Position numbers and translations under genes: made by a program. DNA of 7,008 bases from Alphaproteobacteria bacterium (lineage in GTDB: Bacteria > Pseudomonadota > Alphaproteobacteria > Micavibrionales > UBA2020): the NCBI GenBank assembly GCA_018971405.1, contig JAGXAX010000078.1:1-7008 (forward strand). Reading direction: 5' to 3'. The notes below the pieces were generated by a model, which made no database searches, was not told the DNA's origin, and worked only from the letters and a program-made list of their open reading frames with translations. How positions within the stretch are numbered: the stretch's first letter is position 1; the number at the start of each line of letters is the position of its first letter. Positions 1 through 6,394 of the stretch are shown here, one piece after another.

Positions 1-1
1 C

Positions 2-736
2 GAGATCATGGCCGCGGACGACATCTCCGGCACCATCCACGACATGCGCCACGAGGTCATCGACAATTTCGTCTCCGATGCCATCCCGCAAGGCTCCTAC
101 GCCGAGCAGTGGGACGTCGCGCTGCTGAAGAGCAGCGCGCTGCGCGATCTCGGCCTCAATATTCCGGCGGAAGACTGGGCGCGCGAGGAAGGCGTCGACG
201 GGCAGGCGATCGCCGAGCGTTTGAAAGGCATGATCGACAGGAAGATCGCCGAAAAGCAGGCGCACGTCCCGCCCGAGGTGATGCGCCAGATAGAAAAGAC
301 CATCCTGCTGCAACTGCTCGACCAAATCTGGAAGGAGCACCTGCTCAACCTCGAATACCTAAGGCAAGGCATCCACTGGCGCGGCGTCGGGCAGAAGGAC
401 CCGCTCAACGAATACCGCACCGAGGCCTTCCGCATGTTCGAAGGCATGCTCGACTCCTTGCGCGAAAAGGTCACCGGCGCGCTCTGCCTGATCGAGTTGC
501 ACCCTGCCGACACCGCCCCGCCGATGCCGCAGCTCAAGCCGCCGGCGAAAACCATCCTGTCTCACGGGGAAAACCCGTTCGACGAGGCGCCTGCCGATAC
601 GCCGACGCCCTACGAGGCGCCGGCTTTCGACCAGAACAATCCGGAAACATGGAGCAAAACGCCGCGCAACGCCCCCTGCCCCTGCGGCAGCGGCAAGAAA
701 TATAAGTATTGCCACGGCAAGGTGGCGTGGCAATAA
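2..736 (+). CDS. secA: Protein translocase subunit SecA, C-terminal part (5' end outside window)
   Basis: SecA is the cytoplasmic ATPase motor that pushes unfolded preproteins through the SecYEG channel. The reading frame is open from the left edge, so about 244 C-terminal residues of a protein usually near 900 residues are present; the Met codon at 8 is internal. Visible are the helical wing/scaffold region, with the family-typical stretch LLQLLDQIWKEHLLNLEYLR followed by RG and KDPLNEYRTEAFRMFE. A Pro/Ala-rich linker follows (about 500-660), then the zinc-binding tail NAPCPCGSGKKYKYCHGK. Its ligands follow the C-x-C-x8-C-H pattern, with codons at 677, 683, 710 and 713. That tail is known to bind SecB and phospholipid. 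The stop is TAA at 734-736. The HD-GYP gene follows after 46 bp on the same strand. No anomaly is seen, and the identification is very secure. Confidence 0.97.
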   Translation, partial: EIMAADDISGTIHDMRHEVIDNFVSDAIPQGSYAEQWDVALLKSSALRDLGLNIPAEDWAREEGVDGQAIAERLKGMIDRKIAEKQAHVPPEVMRQIEKTILLQLLDQIWKEHLLNLEYLRQGIHWRGVGQKDPLNEYRTEAFRMFEGMLDSLREKVTGALCLIELHPADTAPPMPQLKPPAKTILSHGENPFDEAPADTPTPYEAPAFDQNNPETWSKTPRNAPCPCGSGKKYKYCHGKVAWQ

Positions 737-746
737 TGGTCTTCGG

Positions 747-768
747 GCGGCGCTGAGGGCGGCGCCGC
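747..768 (+). other. GC-rich hairpin just ahead of the HD-GYP ribosome binding site
   Basis: GCGGCGC (747-753) and GCGCCGC (762-768) form a 7-bp stem with an 8-nt loop in the short gap between secA and the next gene. It is followed directly by the Shine-Dalgarno sequence AAGGGGAG (769-776), not by a U-run, so it does not look like an intrinsic terminator. Read-through from secA into the HD-GYP gene is therefore plausible. The hairpin could protect an mRNA end or modulate translation, but a chance pairing in GC-rich DNA is also possible. Confidence 0.35.
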
Positions 769-782
769 AAGGGGAGACCGCC

Positions 783-1409
783 ATGAGCGTCACGAAAGAG
801 CAAGTCATCCTGAGCTTATACCAGACCGTCCGCACCCTGTCGGACACGATCGGTCTGAAGGAAGTCTATACGCCCGGCCACCAGCATAACGTCGCGCAGC
901 TGGCGCGCACCATCGGGCAGGTCATGGGGCTGGACAACGACGCCGTCGACGGCCTGCGCATCGGCGCCATGCTGCACGATTTCGGCATCATCCGCATTCC
1001 CGCTGAAATCCTGAACAAGCCCGGCAAGCTGACCCAGCAGGAATACGAAACCATGAAGCAACACCCCGTCCACGGCTACCAGATCCTGAAGAGCATCGAG
1101 TTCCCCTGGCCGGTCGCGCGCATGATCCTGCAGCACCACGAGCGGCTGGACGGCTCGGGCTATCCCGGCGGCATCAGCGGCGACGACATCATCCCCGAAG
1201 CGCGCATCATCGCCGTCGCCGACGTCATGGATTCGATGATCTCCGACCGCCCGTGGCGCCGCGCCCTGCCGCTCGAAAAGGCCATGGACGAACTCAAAAG
1301 CGGCAGCGGCACCAAATACGATCCCGCCGCCGTCACCGCCTGCATCGAGATTTACATGAACCGTCGGGAACTGCTGGACCCTAAATTCTATAACAGAAAC
1401 GCCGGTTAA
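783..1409 (+). CDS. Stand-alone HD-GYP domain protein (probable c-di-GMP phosphodiesterase family, variant motifs)
   Basis: The 208-residue protein is essentially one HD-GYP domain, a metal-dependent phosphohydrolase family that normally cleaves cyclic-di-GMP. Metal-ligand candidates are all present: H33 (YTPGH), H65-D66, H94, H118-H119 and D147. So are the signature HHERLDGSGYPGG (118-130) and the later SDRPWR (154-159). There is no receiver, GAF, PAS or membrane segment, so any sensory input must come from a partner. Two usually conserved positions differ. The HDxGK lysine is isoleucine (HDFGI, residue 69), and the arginine of the HxxRVA pattern is asparagine (N36). The protein is probably cytoplasmic and metal-binding, but activity is uncertain. 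The ATG at 783 is chosen because AAGGGGAG lies 6 nt upstream. The gene is 46 bp behind secA with no terminator between and may share its transcript. The family call is secure; catalysis is inferred. Confidence 0.9.
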   Translation: MSVTKEQVILSLYQTVRTLSDTIGLKEVYTPGHQHNVAQLARTIGQVMGLDNDAVDGLRIGAMLHDFGIIRIPAEILNKPGKLTQQEYETMKQHPVHGYQILKSIEFPWPVARMILQHHERLDGSGYPGGISGDDIIPEARIIAVADVMDSMISDRPWRRALPLEKAMDELKSGSGTKYDPAAVTACIEIYMNRRELLDPKFYNRNAG

Positions 1410-1503
1410 CGTTTTGTTAAGGCTTTAATTGCTAATATCGACTTGTGCAACAGCCTGCGCCTCTTTCATGGATGCGCGGGTTTCTTCAAGAGGGAACCAA
1501 TCG

Positions 1504-1542
1504 CGAGGAGGCTGCCAGAATGCGCAGCCTCCTCGTGTTTTT
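1504..1542 (+). terminator. Rho-independent terminator downstream of the HD-GYP gene
   Basis: A perfect 12-bp stem (1504-1515 with 1524-1535, sequence CGAGGAGGCTGC) and an 8-nt loop (1516-1523) are followed by TGTTTTT. This is a textbook intrinsic terminator. It sits 94 nt beyond the HD-GYP stop codon, so it probably ends the secA/HD-GYP transcript; it could also be the 3' end of a small RNA made from 1440-1542. Its T-run is shared with the left arm of the palindrome that begins at 1537. Confidence 0.85.
1512..1532 (+). repeat. Left copy of a 21/22-bp direct repeat bracketing the palindrome pair
   Basis: CTGCCAGAATGCGCA followed by GCCTCC (1512-1532) recurs at 1651-1672 with one A/G substitution and one extra A. 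This copy lies inside the terminator hairpin (part of the stem and all of the loop) and ends 4 bp before the first palindrome. Confidence 0.65.
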
Positions 1543-1596
1543 AGAGCAAACCCCGGGCGCGTGGGATCACGCACGACGACGGTTTGCTCTAAAAAC
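1537..1596. repeat. Palindromic intergenic element 1 (TTAGAGC/GCTCTAA ends)
   Basis: The arms GTTTTTAGAGCAAACC (1537-1552) and its exact reverse complement (1581-1596) form a 16-bp perfect stem. The 28-bp interior holds a small hairpin, GCGTG-GGAT-CACGC (1559-1572). The 3' arm ends in A residues, so it is not a terminator on either strand. The TTAGAGC...GCTCTAA ends resemble abundant extragenic palindromes of alphaproteobacteria (RIME/REP-like); that comparison is from memory. Confidence 0.75.
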
Positions 1597-1601
1597 AAAA
1601 A

Positions 1602-1647
1602 GTTAGAGCGTTGGCCGTGAACGCATGTGAAGGGTCAATGCTCTAAC
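1602..1647. repeat. Palindromic intergenic element 2 (TTAGAGC/GCTCTAA ends)
   Basis: The outer arms GTTAGAGC (1602-1609) and GCTCTAAC (1640-1647) pair perfectly. The pairing continues through GTTGGCC (1610-1616) with GGTCAAT (1633-1639), including two G-U pairs as RNA. That gives a 15-bp stem with a 16-nt loop. It shares the seven terminal bases with element 1, 5 bp away, but has a different core, so the two look like members of one repeat family and not a recent duplication. Confidence 0.75.
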
Positions 1648-1650
1648 GCC

Positions 1651-1672
1651 CTGCCGGAATGCGCAAGCCTCC
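1651..1672 (+). repeat. Right copy of the 21/22-bp direct repeat bracketing the palindrome pair
   Basis: CTGCCGGAATGCGCAA followed by GCCTCC matches 1512-1532 apart from one substitution and one inserted A. It starts 3 bp after the second palindrome. Unlike the left copy it lacks the outer stem half, so it does not form the strong terminator. Confidence 0.65.
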
Positions 1673-1691
1673 GCATGTTGTACTTCATAAA

Positions 1692-1729
1692 AAAAACCCT
1701 GCCCGCGCATAACGCGAAGCAGGGTTTTT
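1692..1729 (-). terminator. Terminator of the 1744-2589 gene, also plausible on the plus strand
   Basis: AAAAACCCTGC (1692-1702) pairs with GCAGGGTTTTT (1719-1729) as an 11-bp stem, with an inner CGCG/CGCG stem and a 5-nt loop. Read on the minus strand, the GC-rich stem ends in a run of eight U residues (complement of 1689-1696), 15 nt after the stop codon of the minus-strand gene. On the plus strand it ends in five T residues, so it could also catch plus-strand read-through. Confidence 0.9.
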
Positions 1730-1743
1730 ATCGTCAAGAGGGA

Positions 1744-2589
1744 TCAGGCCTTCGGGCCGGATTGCGGCTTCGCGCCCTTCGGAGCAACTGCCTGCGGCTG
1801 CGTCGCCTGGGGTTCAGCCGCCTGCTCGAACTCTTTCTTCAGCTCGATGTAAAACGCCTCTTTCTTTTCATGCGGCAAATGCGCAAGTCCGCTTCTGACG
1901 GCTTCCATGGCCTTCCGCTCGTAACGCGCCGTCGGGGAGTTGCGGTCGAAATCCGCTTCCTGCTGCGCCAGTTGATCCTCGGTAAACTTGATCCCTTTAA
2001 TGCTTGCTTTCGAACGGCGATAAGCAACCACAAGGTTGGCGGGCGCGGCGATCAAAGCCGAAGCGGCGGCGACGACGGTGGAAAGAGCCGTCGATACGGC
2101 AAGGTTGGCGGCGGTGAAAACAGGCCTGTGAAGGAGGATACCCGCCGCAGCCGTCGCCGTGGCATAACCGGCAGCCGTCGCCAGCCAGCCTGTGCCGATC
2201 GCGGCAGCGACAACCGGGCCGCCGAAAAGCGCGGAGGCGCCCACGGCGCCGACCACGGCAAGGCCGCCCGCGACATTGCCGATCCAGGCGTATTTCGTCG
2301 CGCCGTCCCTGTTGCTGACGTTATAGGCCGAACGCGCGGCATTGCGCAGGACGATCCCGACCGGCATGCCGACCAGAGAGGCATTGCCGACCATCATTCT
2401 CTTGCTGACGCCTTCCACCTTGCGGGCAATGGCGTGATAAACTTTAAAAGGCCCCTTGTAAGTGACATAGTCAAAGACCCTCAGCAGGCCGCGCAGGTTG
2501 ATGGAGATTTTCACTTCGCGCAGCCGGTTGAGTTCCTCTTCCGTGAGCGTGGCGGCGTTTTTGGCAACGGGGGATTTTTTGGAGGGCAT
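1744..2589 (-). CDS. Unrecognised Ala/Gly-rich protein with hydrophobic core
   Basis: I do not recognise a family for this 281-residue protein. Residues 1-100 are basic and soluble-looking, starting MPSKKSPVAK. A long Ala/Gly/Val-rich hydrophobic block spans about 104-190, enough for three membrane helices (about 104-132, 133-153 and 160-190). It ends at YRRSK, consistent with a positive-inside boundary. Residues 200-255 look charged and helical, followed by a Pro/Gln/Ala/Lys tail. There is no signal peptide or lipobox. The start is ATG at 2589, with AAGGA 7 nt upstream. The gene has its own promoter (2639-2667) and terminator (1692-1729), so it appears to be a single-gene transcript independent of glpK upstream. 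The overlapping plus-strand frame (1627-2616) is Arg-rich and lacks these signals. That the gene is real is likely; its membrane location is inferred and its function unknown. Confidence 0.8.
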   Translation of the reverse strand: MPSKKSPVAKNAATLTEEELNRLREVKISINLRGLLRVFDYVTYKGPFKVYHAIARKVEGVSKRMMVGNASLVGMPVGIVLRNAARSAYNVSNRDGATKYAWIGNVAGGLAVVGAVGASALFGGPVVAAAIGTGWLATAAGYATATAAAGILLHRPVFTAANLAVSTALSTVVAAASALIAAPANLVVAYRRSKASIKGIKFTEDQLAQQEADFDRNSPTARYERKAMEAVRSGLAHLPHEKKEAFYIELKKEFEQAAEPQATQPQAVAPKGAKPQSGPKA

Positions 2590-2624
2590 GATATTTTCCT
2601 TAATAAAAATGATTGATACGCCAT

Positions 2625-2634
2625 TCAGCGCTGA
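2625..2634. promoter_or_regulatory. Possible operator palindrome at the transcription start
   Basis: TCAGCGCTGA is a perfect 10-bp palindrome a few bases downstream of the predicted -10 box for the 1744-2589 gene, about where transcription should begin. A repressor site would fit, but such short palindromes also arise by chance. Confidence 0.25.
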
Positions 2635-2638
2635 CGAG

Positions 2639-2667
2639 AAATTATGTTATGTGTATTTCTATGTCAA
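2639..2667 (-). promoter_or_regulatory. Sigma70-type promoter for the 1744-2589 gene
   Basis: On the minus strand there is a consensus -35 box TTGACA (2662-2667). It is followed either by CATAAT (2641-2646) after 15 bp or by TAATTT (2639-2644) after 17 bp. The surrounding 100 bp is much more AT-rich than the flanking genes. A second, weaker pair (TTGTCA 2701-2706, 17 bp, TTTTAT 2678-2683) overlaps the glpK stop codon. The predicted start lies about 40-50 nt ahead of the ATG. Confidence 0.65.
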
Positions 2668-2697
2668 TATGCAATTTATAAAACTGAAGATTTAATA

Positions 2698-4163
<1,466 letters not shown>

Positions 4164-4167
<4 letters not shown>

Positions 4168-5678
4168 CCGGTTTTCTTCGACAAAATCTTTTTCAGTTCC
4201 TGACGGATGTTCTTCTCCGTCTCCTCGGAGACGTGGAGGCCGAGCTTGGAGCGCCGCCACAAAATGTCGTCCGCCGTCAGCGCCCATTCGACGTTGACGA
4301 GATAGGCGATCTCTACCTCATAAACGTTGTCGCCGAGATGCTCTCCCAAATCGGCCATCCGCTTGAAGCCGCGCAGGAACTCGCGGCAGCGCGCGCCGTA
4401 AGCGCGGGCGTAGCGGTGCGCCAGCGCGTCCGGCAGCCAGTTGAACTCGCGCCTGAGCGTCTTGTAGAACATCTCGAAGTTCGCCGCCGCGCCCTCGCCG
4501 CCCGGCAGCGCCGCCGCCGCCGTCCAGCCGCCCTTGCCGCGGCCGAGCAGCGCGACGGCCTTGTCGCCCGCCTCTTCGGAGAGCCTGCGGAAGGTGGTGA
4601 TCTTGCCGCCGTAGACGCTCAATATCTTTCCGCCCTGAAACTCTTCAACGTCGAGCAGGTATTCGCGCGTCGCGGCAGCGGCGTTCGTCACGCCCGGCTC
4701 CTCGTGCAGCGGGCGCACGCCGCTGTACGTCCATTCCACGTCGTCCGGCTTGACCTGATGGCGGAAATAGCCGTTGACGGCGTTGCAGAGGTATTCCACT
4801 TCCTCCATATTGATGCGCACTTCGTCGAGGTCGCCGTGATAGTCGGTCTCGGTCGTGCCGACCAGCGTGTACTTCTTCTCGTACGGGATGGCGAAGACGA
4901 TGCGGTGGTCCGCCTGCTGCAGGATATAGGCCTGCTCGCCCTGATAGAGCTTCGGCACGATGATATGGCTGCCCTTGACCCAGCGCACCCTGAACTTCTC
5001 CAGTCCCTCCGCGGCGAGCGACAGCACCTTGTTGACCCACGGCCCCGCGGCGTTGACGACGAGCTGGACATGCACCTTTGTCTTCTCGCCCGTGATGTGG
5101 TCATGCAGCGTCGCGACCCAGCCCTGATCTTCCGGATGCCGCTCCAGTTTGACGCACTCCGTGCGCGTCAGCACTTGCGCGCCCTTCTCGTAGGCGTCGA
5201 GTGCGCTGGCCACGACAAGCCTTGCATCGTCCACCCAGCAGTCGGAATAAGAGAAGCCGTAGCGGAAATCGCGCTTCAGCGGCTGACCCGCTTTGGTGCC
5301 GGCGAACGCGAGGCCGCGCGACGCGGGCAGCGTCCGCCGCCCGCCGAGATGGTCGTAGATGAAAAGCCCGAGGCGGATCAGCCAGCGCGGGCGCAGGGCC
5401 TTGTGGTGCGGCAGGATGAATTCGACCGGGCGGACGAGATGCGGTGCGGCGCGCAGCAGCACCTCGCGCTCGGCCAGCGCCTGACGCACCAGCCCGAACT
5501 TGCCGTATTCGAGATAGCGCAGGCCGCCGTGGACGAGCTTGGTGCTGGCGGAGGACGTCGCGCCCGCAAGGTCATCCTTCTCGCACAGCATGACGGAAAG
5601 GCCGCGTCCGGCAAGATCGCGCGCGATGCCGGCGCCGTTGACGCCCCCGCCGATCACCAGAACGTCCAATGTCTTCAT
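4164..5678 (-). CDS. glpD: Aerobic-type glycerol-3-phosphate dehydrogenase
   Basis: GlpD is an FAD enzyme on the inner face of the cytoplasmic membrane. It oxidises sn-glycerol-3-phosphate to dihydroxyacetone phosphate and passes electrons to quinone. The 504-residue protein shows the dinucleotide motif [14 protein letters not shown] (8-21), then [18 protein letters not shown] (41-58). Further on come [10 protein letters not shown] (207-216), YSGVRPL (318-324), [13 protein letters not shown] (356-368) and the C-terminal domain signature [20 protein letters not shown] (461-480). Length matches the family. An ATG start at 5678 is preferred; an in-frame TTG at 5687 would add three residues, and neither has a good Shine-Dalgarno. 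The glpK start overlaps the stop by 4 bp, so the two are one operon. The lipoprotein gene ends 72 bp upstream with no obvious promoter in between. Confidence 0.97.
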
Positions 5679-5710
5679 CTTCGACAAATCAAAAAACCGT
5701 TTCGTTGTGG

Positions 5711-5747
5711 CCGGAAACGCCGCGCCGCCGCGGGGCGCGCGGGCCGG
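5711..5747 (-). other. GC-rich hairpin between the lipoprotein gene and glpD
   Basis: CGCGCC (5721-5726) pairs with GGCGCG (5734-5739), with outer CCGG (5711-5714) and CCGG (5744-5747) able to close it after mismatches. On the minus strand it is followed by GTTTCCGG and not a U-run; a T-run appears only about 15 nt later, at 5691-5696. It may attenuate or stabilise a lipoprotein-glpDK message instead of ending it. Confidence 0.3.
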
Positions 5748-5750
5748 AAA

Positions 5751-6269
5751 TCATTTCTGCAGGCTCTTGTTGAGGCTCTTGTCGGCGGCGGCCGGTGGTG
5801 GGGCCGACTTCACCGGCGCGGGTGCGGGTGCGGGCGCCGGCTCAAGCTCCTTGACGACATAGGGCTTGTGCTCAGGCGGCAGTTTTTGCGGCGGCTTGGG
5901 CAGCAGGATGAGGGTGATCGTGTCCGGATAGGCGAAAATAGAGTTGCTGAGCGTGTCGTAGGTCGCGCCCACGAAGCCGTTGGCGATGTTCATCGGCGCG
6001 TAAGGCGCGGAAAAATGCGACTGCACGATGACGGAAGCCGTGTAATAGCCGTCCTTCTCGCAGAGGACGGTCAGCGGGTAGCGCGAACGGTCGACGATGA
6101 TATGCCGCGTCGAAAGCACGAGATACTGGTTCTTCTGCGTGTACATGTGGCAATAGGCGTTCTCGACGCCCGGCGTGCGCACAAGAAGGGTCTGGTACTG
6201 GTTCTGATAATAGGTGTTGCAGCCCGTGAGCAAGAGGACGGCGGCAACAGCGAGATATGAAAGGCGCAT
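5751..6269 (-). CDS. Small secreted lipoprotein, unknown role
   Basis: The 172-residue protein starts with a lipoprotein signal peptide: MR, a hydrophobic stretch (3-14) and the lipobox L14-T15-G16-C17. It is therefore predicted to be lipid-anchored at C17; asparagine at +2 gives no reason for inner-membrane retention. The mature part has two cysteines (C40, C70) that could form a disulfide. It also has a pattern, about 58-79, of IVDRSRYPLTVLCEKDGYY and later YPDTITL (114-120). These resemble, from memory, a family of uncharacterised alphaproteobacterial lipoproteins. The tail is Pro/Ala-rich, with four PA units at 144-151, and may be extended or wall-associated. The start ATG at 6269 has AAGGGGAG 6 nt upstream and a good promoter (6291-6319). 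It may be the first gene of an operon with glpD and glpK 72 bp downstream. The lipoprotein call is strong; its function is unknown. Confidence 0.9.
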   Translation of the reverse strand: MRLSYLAVAAVLLLTGCNTYYQNQYQTLLVRTPGVENAYCHMYTQKNQYLVLSTRHIIVDRSRYPLTVLCEKDGYYTASVIVQSHFSAPYAPMNIANGFVGATYDTLSNSIFAYPDTITLILLPKPPQKLPPEHKPYVVKELEPAPAPAPAPVKSAPPPAAADKSLNKSLQK

Positions 6270-6290
6270 GCGGTACTCCCCTTCTTTAAG

Positions 6291-6319
6291 TTAATAGCGC
6301 AGATCGGGGCAAATATCAA
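6291..6319 (-). promoter_or_regulatory. Sigma70-type promoter for the lipoprotein gene (and perhaps glpDK)
   Basis: On the minus strand TTGATA (6314-6319) and TATTAA (6291-6296) are separated by exactly 17 bp. This matches sigma70 consensus at five and four of six positions. Transcription would start near 6284, right at the Shine-Dalgarno sequence (6276-6283), giving a leader of only about 15 nt. No operator-like palindrome is visible. Confidence 0.65.
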
Positions 6320-6328
6320 CCGCGCGCG

Positions 6329-6358
6329 CCTGCCGGTGGCGGCGTCCGGCAGGTTTTT
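6329..6358 (+). terminator. Plus-strand intrinsic terminator without an upstream plus-strand gene
   Basis: CCTGCCGG (6329-6336) and CCGGCAGG (6346-6353) form a perfect 8-bp stem with a 9-nt loop, followed by TTTTT (6354-6358). The polarity is plus strand, yet all nearby genes are on the minus strand. On the minus strand the hairpin lies 41 nt beyond the ankyrin gene's stop and is followed by GCGCGCGCGG, with no U-run, so it would be a poor terminator for that gene. It may end an antisense or small RNA. Confidence 0.55.
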
Positions 6359-6394
6359 AGAGGGGCATTTCATAAGACGGAGCGTTCCGGAAGG

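Larger units (their letters stand above)
1410..1743. other. Gene-free convergence zone with terminators and repeats
   Basis: This 334-bp stretch separates the plus-strand HD-GYP gene from the minus-strand gene ending at 1744. I see no convincing protein gene; the short frames here run through palindromes and lack ribosome binding sites. It holds a plus-strand terminator, two tandem palindromes bracketed by direct repeats, and a terminator for the minus-strand gene (each listed separately). The part from 1410 to 1503 is a 3' leader to the first terminator. It contains a possible 6-bp hairpin with one G-U pair (GGTTTC 1479-1484 with GGAACC 1493-1498). An AT-rich stretch holds TAATAT at 1433-1438, but without a well-spaced -35 box. 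Confidence 0.7.

Noticed and set aside
747..768. Terminator between secA and the HD-GYP gene
   Set aside because: The stem is followed by AAGGGGAG, the ribosome binding site, and no U-run is present.
1537..1596. Palindrome 1 as a transcription terminator
   Set aside because: On both strands the stem is preceded by T residues and followed by A residues, the reverse of the stem then U-run order needed for intrinsic termination.
1429..1620. Possible 63-residue small protein downstream of the HD-GYP gene
   Set aside because: The frame crosses the terminator hairpin and palindrome 1, has no Shine-Dalgarno, and the translation has no protein-like pattern.
1504..1672. CRISPR array, because of closely spaced repeats
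   Set aside because: There are only two direct-repeat copies with a 118-bp palindromic interval, and no regular repeat-spacer pattern or cas genes.
1627..2616. 329-codon plus-strand frame opposite the 281-residue protein gene
   Set aside because: It runs through a palindrome arm and the terminator hairpin, and its product is Arg/Gly-rich with no signals. The minus-strand gene has a promoter, Shine-Dalgarno and terminator.
4168..4287. N-terminal 40-residue extension of glycerol kinase from an upstream in-frame ATG
   Set aside because: The family N-terminus begins at the Met at 4167; the extension overlaps glpD coding sequence and shows no conserved residues.
4233..6260. 675-codon open frame on the plus strand opposite glpD and the lipoprotein gene
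   Set aside because: It is antisense to two clearly recognisable genes. Its translation is low-complexity and Arg/Ala-rich, and long antisense frames are expected in GC-rich coding DNA.
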